From: Coprobacter secundus
GTDB lineage: Bacteria; Bacteroidota; Bacteroidia; Bacteroidales; Coprobacteraceae
Assembly: GCA_000803105.1 (NCBI GenBank)
Contig: JTDA01000015.1
Location: forward strand, 1-64,000
DNA length: 64,000 nt
Direction of reading: 5' to 3'
In this document: positions 6,948-16,900 of the stretch, one piece after another
Numbering within the stretch: position 1 is the stretch's first letter
Layout of the letters: each line of letters begins with the position of its first letter
Position numbers and translations under genes: made by a program
Notes under the pieces: model-generated
Told to the model about the DNA's origin: nothing
The model's database searches: none
Seen by the model: only the letters and a program-made list of their open reading frames with translations

Positions 6948-9581
6948 TTATTTTTCCCCGATATGGTAATATAAAATACCCTGATATGTAGAGTAGTAGT
7001 TACTGTTACAGAATCCTACTTTCGAAGCCGGTAAAGGAATATCCAGCGTATCCAGCTCCCGACCATCAACAAATATATATAATTTCTCGTTATCTCTGAC
7101 TGTCCGGAAATTGTATGATTCTTTTAGTTTTTCATTGACTCTTATTTTGTATATATGTCGTTGCAAGTCTGTTGCTGTGCTGTTGATAAATCGTACTCCT
7201 TCGGCTTTAACCGGGGCAAAAGTGAGTCGATTATACATCGGGTTATCGTCTATTTCGGCATTGCTTTTGTCGATAGGATACCATTTACCATTGGCCAGAT
7301 ATTCGACAGAAAATTTGTCGAACATGTTAGCGGTGAAGTCTGATTTATTGTCGATATCGTGCCTATTCAAATATAGTGCATCAATTACTGTAGGAGTCGT
7401 GAAACGATAGTTTTTTTCGTATGTATCGGTATATTTGACATCGGGGTAGGCTGTACGCAGATTTTCCAGAGAGTATTCTTTTTGGAGTTTTATTTTTCCT
7501 TTGTTTACTACTGTTACTTCGAGATTGCCTGATGTTCCGTTAAATATAGCTTTTACGTAATTATCCTTATCGGTATATGCCGGATAGCATCCTGTGAATT
7601 TGCTTTTGTCCAATCCGTAAATCTGGAAACTTAATTCGTATTTATTAGAAAGATCACCTTTCAGTATCTCTTCATTTTCAGACAATTGAATGGCTTCTTC
7701 ATCAAATCCGATAGTATATATCGTACCGTCGAACAGGGAGTTACCAGTTATATCGAATGTGCCGGGATATCCGGGTGTTGCTGGAATGATATTGTCAAAT
7801 GTATTTTTGGTAGGTGCCGGTATCTCGTCTAAGTTTATTTTCAGATTATGTCCATTCCGCTCAATCCTGAAATGATGATAGACATTCCAATTGAAATTGT
7901 ACGGAAGTTCGAAATTTTCTTTTGTCTCTTTACCATTCAATTTTACGGAAAGATACCATGTGTTGTCAGAGGCATCGAGACCGACCCGAGCATAATTGTT
8001 CTCATCTTTCCACCAAGCGATTGCTCCGGCATTACCCGAGGTCTTAATTCCGGTTTCGAATAAATATGTTGCAGAAGGCCGAACTTGAGAAAATACTCCG
8101 GAAGCCGGGGCTGTACTGTCGACAGAGAATGTGGGTAATGCCGGTACTGGATGATACCCAGGGGTATTGGGACCGGTAATACCGTCGACATACATGGTCT
8201 TGTCGAAAAACTGAACCCGGTCGATGTACTGGTCGCGAGATTTGTCATTTCTGTTTGCCATATAGACAAGCCACCATTCAAATCCGTTGGGCCCTCTAAG
8301 GATGTTGGGCTGTCCCGGTGTGAATAGTATATCGTCGGCTGTGTCATTCTTTAGGTCGAAGAGTGATATGTCAAAGTAGTTCGAGCGTTTGGCAGAAGTT
8401 TCTATGGCCAGTATATTTTCTCCAGTTTTCAATGCTTTACGTTGTTGGGGAGTAAGATTGACCATACAATAGTCCGACCCTTTTTTGTCATATATTACCG
8501 TGCCGTTTAACATAATTTTAGTATCACCGTAATGAGTTATTCTCAGTGCCAAATTTCCCAGATTTTTATCGGCAATGAATTTTTTACGAAGCCATAGTGC
8601 AGGAGATTGCCATATTGTACCGCAATGTCTTGCCGTGGAACCGTCTATCTCTTTCGATGCGAATCCTCCTTCCCCTTTTTTCCAACCAGAATCGTCAAAG
8701 GTTATATCATACCAATTGTTCGCCGGTTTATTTTCGGAATAAGAAAACAGGGGAGTATAATTTTTACCGGTGTATCGTAGAATATCTACATATTTTTCTT
8801 CCAGAGGGGTTTGATTGCTGCCCACTACAGGATAGCTATATTTGTTACCGTTATTGAATCCGAGAGGGGAATTGGCTTGTGCTACTCCTAATTGATAGTT
8901 ACCCCATGTATGTCCTGTGTGGTTTGCGTTATACATCATGTAATATTGACCTCTGTATTTGATAACCCAAGGGCCTTCGGCAACGCGGTTATCCATTGTT
9001 TCCCATGTATCGGGAAGGGAGGCAAACAGGCAGACGGGTTCGCTTGAGAACTCTGCCGGATTTTTCATTTTTCGACCCCAGATAGTATTGCCTTCGGTAA
9101 ATCGTACCATATACATGTAGAGTTGTCCGTCATCATCTTTGAAGACTTTGGGGTCGATACGGTTGTCGAGCCACGTGGTTTTGTCAGGTTCGGTATACGG
9201 ACCGAGAGGCTTATCGCTTTCTGCATGTACGATGTGTACGGCATGACGGTCTTTGCCCCAATAATTTACTGACCAGTAAAGATGAAATTTACCATTGAGG
9301 TAGAGCATATCGTTTGCATGTATTTGATTGTTTTTGGCTCCTGTACCTTGAGTCCATTCGTTGTCCATTGTTATGGCATGTACAGGTTCACTCCAGTGAA
9401 TCAGGTCTTGCGATATATAGAAGTCTCCGTTTGTACCTACTCCGCCAATGTAATATTTGCCATTGTATTTCATCACTCCGGCATCGGCAACGCGAGGAAT
9501 TACGGGGTTTGGTATGTTTTGTGCGTGTGGCGAAACAAAGCCGACACAGGCACAGATAAAAGGTAACAGTATTTTTTTCAT
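6948..9581 (-). CDS. multidomain GH43 glycoside hydrolase with an inserted beta-sandwich domain
   Basis: I start this at the ATG at 9581 (877 aa), because it opens a good signal peptide (MKKILLPFICAC). The open frame also runs 21 codons further upstream. Catalytic acids of a GH43 propeller are at D33 (VADAG), D143 (RIDPK) and E202 (AEGPW). The propeller is interrupted at about residues 262-412 by a galactose-binding-like jelly roll that starts NWYDITFDDSGWKKGEGG, a motif common in sugar-binding sandwiches. It then resumes with DDILFTPGQPNILRGPNG, a typical late GH43 blade. Residues about 500-650 form a concanavalin-like sandwich, and the rest (about 650-877) a further beta-rich region. It is secreted, with no lipobox and no T9SS tail. 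It sits between the epimerase and the second GH43 gene of PUL 1. Confidence 0.85.
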   Translation of the reverse strand: MKKILLPFICACVGFVSPHAQNIPNPVIPRVADAGVMKYNGKYYIGGVGTNGDFYISQDLIHWSEPVHAITMDNEWTQGTGAKNNQIHANDMLYLNGKFHLYWSVNYWGKDRHAVHIVHAESDKPLGPYTEPDKTTWLDNRIDPKVFKDDDGQLYMYMVRFTEGNTIWGRKMKNPAEFSSEPVCLFASLPDTWETMDNRVAEGPWVIKYRGQYYMMYNANHTGHTWGNYQLGVAQANSPLGFNNGNKYSYPVVGSNQTPLEEKYVDILRYTGKNYTPLFSYSENKPANNWYDITFDDSGWKKGEGGFASKEIDGSTARHCGTIWQSPALWLRKKFIADKNLGNLALRITHYGDTKIMLNGTVIYDKKGSDYCMVNLTPQQRKALKTGENILAIETSAKRSNYFDISLFDLKNDTADDILFTPGQPNILRGPNGFEWWLVYMANRNDKSRDQYIDRVQFFDKTMYVDGITGPNTPGYHPVPALPTFSVDSTAPASGVFSQVRPSATYLFETGIKTSGNAGAIAWWKDENNYARVGLDASDNTWYLSVKLNGKETKENFELPYNFNWNVYHHFRIERNGHNLKINLDEIPAPTKNTFDNIIPATPGYPGTFDITGNSLFDGTIYTIGFDEEAIQLSENEEILKGDLSNKYELSFQIYGLDKSKFTGCYPAYTDKDNYVKAIFNGTSGNLEVTVVNKGKIKLQKEYSLENLRTAYPDVKYTDTYEKNYRFTTPTVIDALYLNRHDIDNKSDFTANMFDKFSVEYLANGKWYPIDKSNAEIDDNPMYNRLTFAPVKAEGVRFINSTATDLQRHIYKIRVNEKLKESYNFRTVRDNEKLYIFVDGRELDTLDIPLPASKVGFCNSNYYSTYQGILYYHIGEK

Positions 9582-9678
9582 ATGTATTGTGTGTTTTGAT
9601 GTAAAGAGCGAATGAATTGCCGGAAGCAGCAGAGACATGTGCACAAATAAGTGTCTATATTGTTTCTTCGTATTGTTT

Positions 9679-10812
9679 TTATTTTACGGAGAATTTGTAT
9701 ATACAAGTGTGTCTGTATGTTTCATCCGGATTTAAACGGGCAGACGGGAAATTGGGTTGATTAGGACTATCGGGAAATTTCTGGGTTTCGAGTGCCAGTG
9801 CTTCACGATAGTCGATGGTTGGACTGTATTTGCCTTTTCCACTGCCATTGAAAAAGTTACCTCCATAAAACTGGAGACCAGGCTGGTCGGTGAAAACTTC
9901 GAGGTATCTACCGCTGCTTGGTTCGTATACTGATGCTGCGAGTTCGATATCGTATGCAGACTTTCGGTCAAGTACCCAGTTATGGTCATACCCGTTTGCG
10001 TTTTTCAATTGTTCGTTATCTGTATCGACTCGTTTGCCTATTGCCGTTGCTTTGCGGAAGTCGAAAGGGGTACCCTCGACGGCCATAAGTTGCCCTGTCG
10101 GAATCAGTACGTTATTTACCGGGGTTATCGAATCGGCATAGATCGTCAGTAGATGGTCATTGATTGAGCCTCTTCCTTCACCTTTCAGATTGAAAAATCC
10201 GTGGTGAGATAGGTTGATAACTGTAGGCTTATCTGTTGTAGCATGATATTGTATTATGAATTCATTATCATCTGTAAGTGAATAGTCCATATTTAGTTTG
10301 AGAGTTCCGGGATATCCTTCTTCCCCATCGGGAGAGGTATAGGAGAGATATATTTTGTTTGGAGTGACAGAGTCCACGTCCCAAATTACCTGGTCAAGAC
10401 CTTTCAGTCCGCCGTGAAGACTTTGACCGTTGTTGTTTTGAGGGATGTTATACCGGATACTATCAATGTAAAATTGTCCATTGGCAATGCGGTTGGCATA
10501 GCGGCCTACGACACAACCGATAAAGCGTTCACCTTCATAGTCGATATATTCTTTCAGTGTATTGTGTCCGAGAACGATGTCGTCGAAATGCCCGTTTTTG
10601 TCGGGGACCCATAGTGAAACGACATGACCGCCGTAATTGGTAACTTGCATTGTCATTCCATTTTTTGACTTAAGGGTGTATAGATTTACATTTTTTCCAT
10701 TGATCGATGATGTAAAATTATCGGCATCGACCAATTTTATTTCCTGTTGATTGTCTATGCAGGAGAATAAACCTAATGTCATTGTGAGTAAAAAGAAAAT
10801 ACCACTTTTCAT
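9679..10812 (-). CDS. galM: aldose 1-epimerase (galactose mutarotase) lipoprotein
   Basis: It interconverts the alpha and beta anomers of galactose and similar aldoses released by the neighbouring hydrolases. The family landmarks are present: VGRYANRIA near 102-110, LHGG near 132, the catalytic His in INLSHHGFFNL (H204 by position), and the catalytic Glu in ALETQKFPDSPNQPNFPS (E342). The leader ends at C18 (FSC), so it is exported and lipid-anchored. That is usual for PUL mutarotases in Bacteroidota and unlike the cytoplasmic enzyme. The length of 377 aa is normal. It lies between the broken GH78 gene and the large GH43 gene. Confidence 0.93.
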   Translation of the reverse strand: MKSGIFFLLTMTLGLFSCIDNQQEIKLVDADNFTSSINGKNVNLYTLKSKNGMTMQVTNYGGHVVSLWVPDKNGHFDDIVLGHNTLKEYIDYEGERFIGCVVGRYANRIANGQFYIDSIRYNIPQNNNGQSLHGGLKGLDQVIWDVDSVTPNKIYLSYTSPDGEEGYPGTLKLNMDYSLTDDNEFIIQYHATTDKPTVINLSHHGFFNLKGEGRGSINDHLLTIYADSITPVNNVLIPTGQLMAVEGTPFDFRKATAIGKRVDTDNEQLKNANGYDHNWVLDRKSAYDIELAASVYEPSSGRYLEVFTDQPGLQFYGGNFFNGSGKGKYSPTIDYREALALETQKFPDSPNQPNFPSARLNPDETYRHTCIYKFSVK

Positions 10813-10940
10813 GGTCTGTTGAAATTTTTAGATTATATGCGTTACAAAGGAAATCAATATTACGCCTAAATATGGGTAACCATGTTCTGAAAAAGTGTTT
10901 TTTTGTCTAATTATAGTCTTTTGAGACGAAAGTATCAGTA

Positions 10941-12026
10941 TTATTTGCTAACAGTAAAACTATATTTTCCCGGTAATAAATTTATTATGGATTTGGTATT
11001 GTCGGTTTTATGAGATACGATACCGGCGACTTTGTCCAGAGAACGTTGGTTACATTTTATTTTGTTGCATTTGTCCTGTAGGTGAAGAATTACAGTAGCC
11101 GTAGTATTTGTCGGGATTGTAAAATCATATTTTATGTTGCCGTTTTTTTTATTTATTTTCCAGGAACTTGATATTTTGCCGTAGTGGGATTCATAAGAGG
11201 CATCGACGTATGTTATGCGTTCTTGCCCTGTCGGGATTGCATTACGTGAATCTATATGCGGGGACAGGGTAATGTGTTTGAATCCCGGATTGTCAATATC
11301 GGGGTTGATTCCAGCCATATATCGGAACATCCATTCTAAAACGGCTCCATAGGCATAGTGGTTAAATGAGTTCATAGATATTTGCGGATGGAATCCCGAT
11401 TCGTATGTATACCCGTTCCACCGTTCCCAAATAGTCGTAGCGCCTTGGTCTACGCTATATAGCCAAGATGGGTTTTTACGTTGTAACAGCAGATTGTAAG
11501 CCGTTTCTGATAGTCCGCATTCACTCAGGGTCTGATTGATGATTGCCGTACCAACGAATCCTGTACCGAGACGGTTATCATTCGATTTGATGAGACTGTC
11601 GAGATGGACTATTGCTTTATTTGCCGATTGAGTATCGGGGAAGAGGTCCAGTTTCAGAGCGAGTAAATATGTTGTCTGTCCATCTTGTGCCAAGGTACCG
11701 TCGGAGTTTATATAACGAGTTTGGAATTCTTTTTTGATATTGGTGTACAAAGTTTTATATTCCAAAGCTTTCTGTTCGTATTTTTTCCCATGATATTTTG
11801 CCATGACTTCGGATATTTTTTGCATCAACCGGGCAGAATAAGCGTAGAAGCATACGGCAATACATCGTTTTTTTCCAGGCTCGTTTCCTTCAGGAGCCAG
11901 CCAGTCTCCGTGGGTGATGCCTCCACCATTGTATTTATAACCGTCGAATACTTGAGTTGCTCGTTGTTGCATAAATCTTTCCATAGCATCGTAGTTTTCT
12001 TCGATAATTCTCAGGTCTCCGTACAT
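10941..12026 (-). CDS. GH78 C-terminal fragment (downstream of the frameshift)
   Basis: This is the catalytic (alpha/alpha)6 and C-terminal part of the broken rhamnosidase, 361 aa from the first ATG. The same frame is open upstream to about 12330. It has no signal peptide of its own, so if translated alone it would stay in the cytoplasm and lack the RDER motif region at 12027-12330. See the spanning entry. Confidence 0.6.
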   Translation of the reverse strand: MYGDLRIIEENYDAMERFMQQRATQVFDGYKYNGGGITHGDWLAPEGNEPGKKRCIAVCFYAYSARLMQKISEVMAKYHGKKYEQKALEYKTLYTNIKKEFQTRYINSDGTLAQDGQTTYLLALKLDLFPDTQSANKAIVHLDSLIKSNDNRLGTGFVGTAIINQTLSECGLSETAYNLLLQRKNPSWLYSVDQGATTIWERWNGYTYESGFHPQISMNSFNHYAYGAVLEWMFRYMAGINPDIDNPGFKHITLSPHIDSRNAIPTGQERITYVDASYESHYGKISSSWKINKKNGNIKYDFTIPTNTTATVILHLQDKCNKIKCNQRSLDKVAGIVSHKTDNTKSIINLLPGKYSFTVSK

Positions 12027-12322
12027 CAGATAAGTATTCCATGTAACGACCAGTGCAGCTTCGGCCCAAGCAGCATTGCCTACTTCATTTCCCCATACGC
12101 GAGGGGCAAGGTCATAGAATGCACCGTCTTCCCGTTGACCGTCTCTTACGTCCCCCAGCCATTTACAGAAAAAGCCATTGACGTCGGCATTATAGGTAGC
12201 AGCACGGCAGAAAGCGAGAATATCTCCGGTCCATCCCAGCCTTTCATCACGTTGCGGACAATCGGTAGGGACGCTTAAGAAGTTTCCACGTTGTCCCCAT
12301 AAGATATTCCGATACAGTTTGT

Positions 12323-13885
12323 TTACAGCATCGTTGTTGGTAATAAATCGTTGTTGGTAATAAAGTGAGAACCTTCTTCGTTTACGGTACCGACAACTTC
12401 ACCTTTGAGTGATTCTATCGATAGGTCATCGGTAACGGACACGTCACAATAGCGAAATCCGAAAAACGTCATGGACGGTCGGAATATTTCTCCTTCCGGC
12501 GTTCCCTTCAAAGTGTATTGGAGAGTGGCTTTTGCTGTGCGGAGGATAGTACGATACAGGCTTCCACCGGGGCCATCATTGCCTCTGGAGATACTGCCGT
12601 TGTCATTCAGCATTTCTGAAAATCGGAATGTAACGCGGGTACCTCGTTTACCTTTTACTTTAAACTTTATCCATCCTACCATGTTTTGCCCCATGTCGTA
12701 AACGGCTGTATCTCCTTTTGTGAGATTTACAGTTTTTTTTGCATCACAGATTTCTACAGTGTCTATTGTACCGAATCCATAGGCATCGGGGGTACTACCG
12801 TTATATTTTATACAACTTACCGGAAAACGTTCTAACTCCGGACGTACTTGTACTCTGGGGCCAATGAATGATGTTATCTTTCCGTGAAAGCCGTGATTTA
12901 TTTCTGTCCTTTTCCAATTTGTATCGTCATAACCGAACGAATTCCAACTGGATTCCAGTCGGGCATCGTAACATTCACCTGCATAGATATCGGCACTTGT
13001 TATTGCTCCGTTGTCGTTAGATTTCCATGTGTCGGGATGGGTTGTGATACATTCTATCGTGCCGTCGGTATATTTTATGCGAAGTAATGCGAGAAAACCT
13101 AAATCCGGGTTGCCGTATTCACCGTGAGCGATATCTCCGGCCCACCAGCCTGAGGAGACTACGGCTCCAATAGCATTGCCTCCTTTATTTAAGAAGGGGG
13201 TAATGTCATAGGTGTTGTAGAATAGAGTTTTCGAATAATTGGTCCAACCGGGTTTGAGTTCATCATAAGTCGTCTTTCCGTTATCTGAAATGTTGCCTAC
13301 GCGTTTACTATTGATAAACACGTCGTATATTCCTAATGCTGTCGAGTATATACGGGCCGATTCGATTTCTTTTTTTATATTGAATTCGGACCTGAAGAGC
13401 AGAACGGCATCTTTACGGAGTTTGTTACCTGCCGGCTTTATCCACTGTGCTCCTGACCATCCGGTATTTAGCAGGCCGGTTTCAAAGTATGAGCCGGTAC
13501 GGCTTGCTGTCGTTATTTGGTTTCCATGATTGTCCCATACGGCTACTTTCCAATGATAGCGGGTGAAGGGTTGGAGTTGCGGACCGTCATAAGGGATGTG
13601 TACGGATAGTCCTGATTCTACTTTGCCTGAATCCCAGATGATATCCGAGTTGTCTTTGCCAGAGGTAACCGTGATCCTATAATGGGATTGCATGATGCGG
13701 GGTCTGTTAGATTCTATTCTCCAGCTGAATCTGGGCTTTTTAACGTCGATTCCGATGGGATTGTGCAAGTATTCGACTTGTAATCCTGTCACTGAGGTAA
13801 AGCAAGATTCTTTTGCGTATGTGATGACTGCAAATATGGCCAGCATGGCTGTAAACAACAGACTTTTTTTTGATGTAAGGTACAT
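12323..13885 (-). CDS. GH78 N-terminal fragment (upstream of the frameshift)
   Basis: This is the secreted N-terminal 520 aa of the broken rhamnosidase, with a signal peptide and beta-sandwich domains. The last ten residues are out of frame after the second copy of the 17-bp repeat. It lacks the catalytic domain. See the spanning entry. Confidence 0.6.
   Translation of the reverse strand: MYLTSKKSLLFTAMLAIFAVITYAKESCFTSVTGLQVEYLHNPIGIDVKKPRFSWRIESNRPRIMQSHYRITVTSGKDNSDIIWDSGKVESGLSVHIPYDGPQLQPFTRYHWKVAVWDNHGNQITTASRTGSYFETGLLNTGWSGAQWIKPAGNKLRKDAVLLFRSEFNIKKEIESARIYSTALGIYDVFINSKRVGNISDNGKTTYDELKPGWTNYSKTLFYNTYDITPFLNKGGNAIGAVVSSGWWAGDIAHGEYGNPDLGFLALLRIKYTDGTIECITTHPDTWKSNDNGAITSADIYAGECYDARLESSWNSFGYDDTNWKRTEINHGFHGKITSFIGPRVQVRPELERFPVSCIKYNGSTPDAYGFGTIDTVEICDAKKTVNLTKGDTAVYDMGQNMVGWIKFKVKGKRGTRVTFRFSEMLNDNGSISRGNDGPGGSLYRTILRTAKATLQYTLKGTPEGEIFRPSMTFFGFRYCDVSVTDDLSIESLKGEVVGTVNEEGSHFITNNDLLPTTML
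12331..12364. repeat. exact 17-bp tandem duplication within GH78
   Basis: TCGTTGTTGGTAATAAA occurs at 12331-12347 and again at 12348-12364 with no gap and no mismatch. 17 bp is not a multiple of three, so the reading frame of the rhamnosidase is lost. Removing either copy restores the frame and the family motif. Confidence 0.97.
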
Positions 13886-13903
13886 AACGGACAGGTATTC
13901 GGG

Positions 13904-16900
13904 TCATTGTTTATGGTTGTTATTCAGATATTCTGTCGGGCTTACTCCGAATTCTTTTTTGAAAGCTTTTGAAAAGTAATTCGGGTCGGCAAATCCTGTA
14001 TGATATGCTGTTTCCGATACGTTATATCCTTCTTTCAATAGTGAACAGGCTTTGTTCAGGCGTCTTTTGCGTATGTAGTCACCGGTAGAGATGTTGAGCA
14101 GACTTTTCATCTTGATATGTAACAGACTACGGCTGATACTCAGGCTGGAGGTAATGTCAGCTATCGAGAATTCGTCGTTGTCCATATTTTTTTCAATAAG
14201 GTCGTTTATTTTATTTATAAATTCTTTATCAAATTTACTTAACGATACTGATTCGATGTTGTCAGAATTCTGATTATCGACCATTTTTTCACGTAAAATT
14301 TGCCTGTTTTTGAGGATATTATTGACTTGTAGTTCGAGAATTTGCGGGTCAAAGGGTTTTTGTACGTACGCGTCGGCTCCGCTTTCATAGCCTTCCGCTA
14401 TATCTTTGGCATCGTTTTTTGCAGTGAGCAGTATGACGGGAATATGGGATGATGAGATGTTGTTTTTAAGTTTTTGGCATAGTGTATTACCGTCCATAAC
14501 GGGCATCATAATGTCTGAAATAACCAGGTCGATAGGATTATCCGTTACGACGTTTAGGGCATCTTTACCGTTTTCTGCAGTGAATATATTGTATTTTGGA
14601 GCAAATATTTCGGAGAGGAAACAAAGCAGTTCCGTATTATCTTCGACAAGGAGAATTGAAAACTGAAGTTCTGTTTTTTCGTTAGGGACATGGGATGTGA
14701 CATTTGCGTTGACCAGCATCGGAGTCGTGAACTCGTATTGGTTGAGGGATACTTCAGCTTTGTCGGCATTGATTCTGTCTTTGGCATCAAATGCTTTTTC
14801 TGAAACGTTCAAATTTACCGTAAAGGTACTACCTTGTCCGATAGAGCTTTCTACAGAAACATTTCCTTTGTGTACTTCGGCCAGTTTTTTTACCAGTGCA
14901 AGCCCGAGCCCCCAGCCTTTGTTGTTCTTGTTGTGTCCCCGTTTGGTCTGATAATATTTGTTGAAGATGTTTTCGAGCTCTTCTTTAGCTATCCCTATGC
15001 CGGTGTCCCTGACTTCAATATGGAGATATGTACATTTGTCTGCATTGTCTATAATGGATGCATTTACAAAGATTTTGCCTCCGGCAGAGGTAAATTTGAG
15101 TGCATTGGAAAGCAGATTGTTCATTATTCGTTCTACATAAGAGGGAGAGAACCAGACAGTTTCACCATTATTTTCACAGTGAGTAAACAGTTGTATTTGT
15201 TTTTCTGCAGCGCTTTCCTTAAATGTCCGGGTGATACTTTCTATAAATTCGAGAGGATTGCCTTGTTGTATATAAAATTGGAAATTACCGCTTTCTACTT
15301 TATTGAATGTTACCAGCTCATCAATGAGCCCTACCATCTTATCGGTATTTTTGATAGCTACATCCAGTTTCTCTGAGGCTTCGGTTGCTAACGGATAGTG
15401 CTGTGATATATATTTTAATGGTGCCATGATAAGAGATAATGGGGTTTTCAATTCGTGTGAAACCGAAGTGAAAAAGTCTAGTTTTATTTTGTTCAGTTCT
15501 TCGAGTTTCTCTTTTTCCATGTTTGCAATCCGTACTTCATTTTTTTCTTTCAGCCTGATGGAGAATATATGGTGTGTAAAGTAGATGGCTAAAGCGAAGA
15601 GTATGAAGTAGATGATATATGCCGGGTATGACAGATAGAATGGGGGTTGAATGATTAATTTAATTTCTTTGATAGCTTCTTTTTCCCATCCCATATTAGA
15701 ATTGTTGGCTCTTATCTGCAACGTGTATGTGCCTGATGATAGGTTTGACCCGACGAATTTGCGTTCTTGTCCGACGTTGTGCCAAGTGTTGTCTATCCCC
15801 AGTAGTCTTATCTGGTAACTGATAGAGCTTGTATTTCCTAACGAGATGGCTGCGTATTCGATGCTGAACGAACGAGACTGGTCATACGATAGGGTGATAC
15901 TTTCCATGTTATCGATTTCAGTCGTAAGAGGTGAGTCGGGAGAGTTAGCTGTCAGTATCTGATTATCTATAATCAGTTGTGTAAGGTGCACTTCGAATGT
16001 TTTCCGTTCGTTCTTCATATGAGTAGGATCGAATGATATCAATCCGTTGACGCTGCCGAAGTAATATAATCCGTTTTGGGCATGAATGGCTGAGGAAAAA
16101 TTGAATTGATTGGTCGGGAGACCGTCTTCTTCTGTATATCGGATGATATCGTTTCTGGTTTTGTTGAGCCGATACAGCCCTTGTCCTGTACCTATCCAGA
16201 GTTGTTTGGATTGGTCTTCGATAATGCTGCAAATTGTGTTTTTCGATAGAGACAATTCCGGACTCAGAGAGCGTACTTGCATTCCTGTAGGTTCGATGTA
16301 TTGGAGCCCGTTGTTATTGGTTCCTATCCAGATGTTTTGATTTGAGTCCTGATATAGATAGGTAATGTAATAGTCTTTTAGGGTAGGGGTCGACCATCCA
16401 ACTATTTCTTTGCTTTTGTTATCGATGCGAAAAAGCCCATTGTTACGTGTTCCGGCCCATACATTGTCGTCAGAGTCTATGTATAAGCAATAGATGAAGT
16501 CTATATCCAGTTTGTTGTGGTTTACGGTACAGAATGTATTTTTTTCGACATCGTAATATCGCAATCCTTGCGTGGTGGCAATCCATATAGTTCCGTTGCG
16601 TTGTTTTTTGATAGAAAAAATGGCATCGGAAGGCAGTCCTTCCGCATTTTCAGGCAAGTATTGTTGCCATTGTCGGGTGGATAGATTGTATAAAAATAGT
16701 CCATTGCGGAATGTTCCTATCCACATGGAATTTTTTTGTTCGTCGTAGAGTATGTCGTGTATATTGTGCCCTAAAATAGGAATGTGGTCGAATACCGTAA
16801 TATCATTGGTCTCTGTATTGAAAATGTTCAGTCCTCCGTCTTCGGTAGCTATCCACAGAATATTCTTTTGCGGTTCTATGATTTTTCTTACAGCTTTTCC

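Larger units (their letters stand above)
10941..13885 (-). pseudogene. alpha-L-rhamnosidase GH78, disrupted by a 17-bp tandem duplication
   Basis: This is a secreted GH78 enzyme that would cleave terminal alpha-L-rhamnose. The first part (12323-13885, 520 aa) has a signal peptide, a beta-sandwich start (VTGLQVEYLHNPIGIDVKKPRFSW) and the typical N-terminal domains; it then shifts frame and stops at TAA. The second part is open from 12330 to 10941 and begins DAVNKLYRNILWGQRGNF. It contains the catalytic-domain motif DCPQRDERLGW and ends with the C-terminal sandwich. The shift is caused by an exact 17-bp repeat at 12331-12364. With one copy removed, the reading becomes SHFITNNDAVNKLYRN, exactly the family pattern, over 975 codons. 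No other lesion is visible. As it stands the product is truncated before the catalytic core. Confidence 0.9.
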
